Assembly (NCBI RefSeq): GCF_014384995.1
Contig: NZ_JACRSY010000016.1
Coordinates: forward strand, 1-64,000
Direction of reading: 5' to 3'
Source: Zhenhengia yiwuensis
Lineage (GTDB): Bacteria; Bacillota; Clostridia; Lachnospirales; Cellulosilyticaceae
Length of the DNA stretch: 64,000 bases
Shown: in pieces, positions 63,786 to 64,000 of the stretch
Layout of the letters: the number at the start of each line of letters is the position of its first letter
Position numbering within the stretch: position 1 is the first letter of the stretch
Notes under the pieces: generated by a model
What the model saw: the letters and a program-made list of their open reading frames with translations, nothing else
What the model was told of the DNA's origin: nothing
The model's database searches: none
Made by a program: the position numbers and the translations under genes

Positions 63786-63814
63786 TGTACTTTATGGAAT
63801 AATACTTTTTGTAG

Positions 63815-63820
63815 TATAAT
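63815..63820 (+). promoter_or_regulatory. -10 element upstream of mtnN
   Basis: TATAAT 30 bases before the start; the -35 region is poor. Confidence 0.45.
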
Positions 63821-63850
63821 AAGCTTAAGCTATTGGAAGGAGTAATGCAC

Positions 63851-64000
63851 ATGAAGACAATAGGTATTATAGGTGCAATGGAAGAGGAAATCATTGCTCT
63901 TCGTAGAAGAATAGAGCTTCGAGAAATCCATCAAATTGCAGGAATGGATTTTTATGAGGCTACAATGAAGGATGCACAAGTTATTGTGGTAAGATGTGAA
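63851..64000 (+). CDS. mtnN: 5'-methylthioadenosine/S-adenosylhomocysteine nucleosidase, 5' part
   Basis: The first 50 residues, open at the window end. IGIIGAMEEEIIALRRRI matches the N-terminus of MtnN, with AMEEE contributing to substrate and water binding. The enzyme cleaves adenine from methylthioadenosine and S-adenosylhomocysteine in methyl-group recycling. GGAAGGAG lies eight bases before ATG 63851; ATG 63845 is too close to it. Confidence 0.9.
   Translation, partial: MKTIGIIGAMEEEIIALRRRIELREIHQIAGMDFYEATMKDAQVIVVRCE

Overview
The window comes from an AT-rich, endospore-forming, anaerobic clostridium. Anaerobe: a four-subunit pyruvate:ferredoxin oxidoreductase. Spore former: a GerA-family germination protein and BofA. 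Other pointers are the Firmicute-type large SRP RNA and the FabT/FabK style of fatty acid synthesis. Several lineage-restricted proteins (DUF3881, DUF2809, DUF3892) suggest Lachnospirales, perhaps close to Cellulosilyticum; the genus is an inference, not shown by the sequence. || Layout. 0-0.2 kb: tail of an IS3-type insertion sequence with a second IS-like end beside it. 0.3-5.6 kb: a sigma-factor-like regulator with a long C-terminal extension, followed by two ABC exporter half-transporters. 5.7-6.1 kb: a DUF2809 membrane protein. 6.1-7.0 kb: no gene, but long-range complementary helices that suggest a large structured RNA. 7.0-8.3 kb: two membrane-anchored coiled-coil proteins, one a polysaccharide deacetylase. 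8.5-11.3 kb: small or accessory proteins and tRNA-Arg(CCT). 11.3-13.6 kb (minus strand): a secreted chagasin-type protease inhibitor and a GerA-family spore protein. 13.9-18.7 kb: tadA, SRP RNA, dnaX, ybaB and recR, the same order as near the Bacillus subtilis origin. The yaaL-bofA pair of that block sits separately at 34.5-35.1 kb. || 18.9-25.7 kb: a membrane-bound MutS homologue, then an envelope-sensing cassette (membrane protein, DUF4097 protein, histidine kinase, response regulator) and a gamma-carbonic anhydrase. 25.8-30.6 kb (minus strand): mprF and a peroxide-defence pair, ahpC plus an AhpF-like reductase with its domains in swapped order. 30.9-33 kb: two small ORFs each interrupted by one in-frame stop (UGA, UAG), on either side of an NhaC-type antiporter. 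33-45.8 kb: a CBS-domain transporter, the por operon, unknown genes, HIT protein, asnB, malic enzyme and murG. 39.2-39.5 kb: a gene-free stretch with many DnaA-box-like sequences around a strong promoter. 45.9-52.4 kb: pyrG, a GGDEF/EAL protein, an ABC-F protein and a small membrane protein. || 52.4-62.3 kb: one long type II fatty acid synthesis operon (fabT-fabH-acpP-fabK-fabD-fabG-fabF-accB-fabZ-accC-accD-accA) with a strong promoter overlapped by FabT-like operators. The acc subunits make malonyl-CoA, FabD loads it on ACP, FabH starts the chain, FabF, FabG, FabZ and FabK extend it, and FabT represses. 62.3-64 kb: a tocopherol-cyclase-like protein, an HMA-like protein and the start of mtnN. 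|| Most worth checking: the 6.2-6.85 kb RNA candidate, the DnaA-box cluster with its possible short transcript, and the two stop-interrupted small genes.
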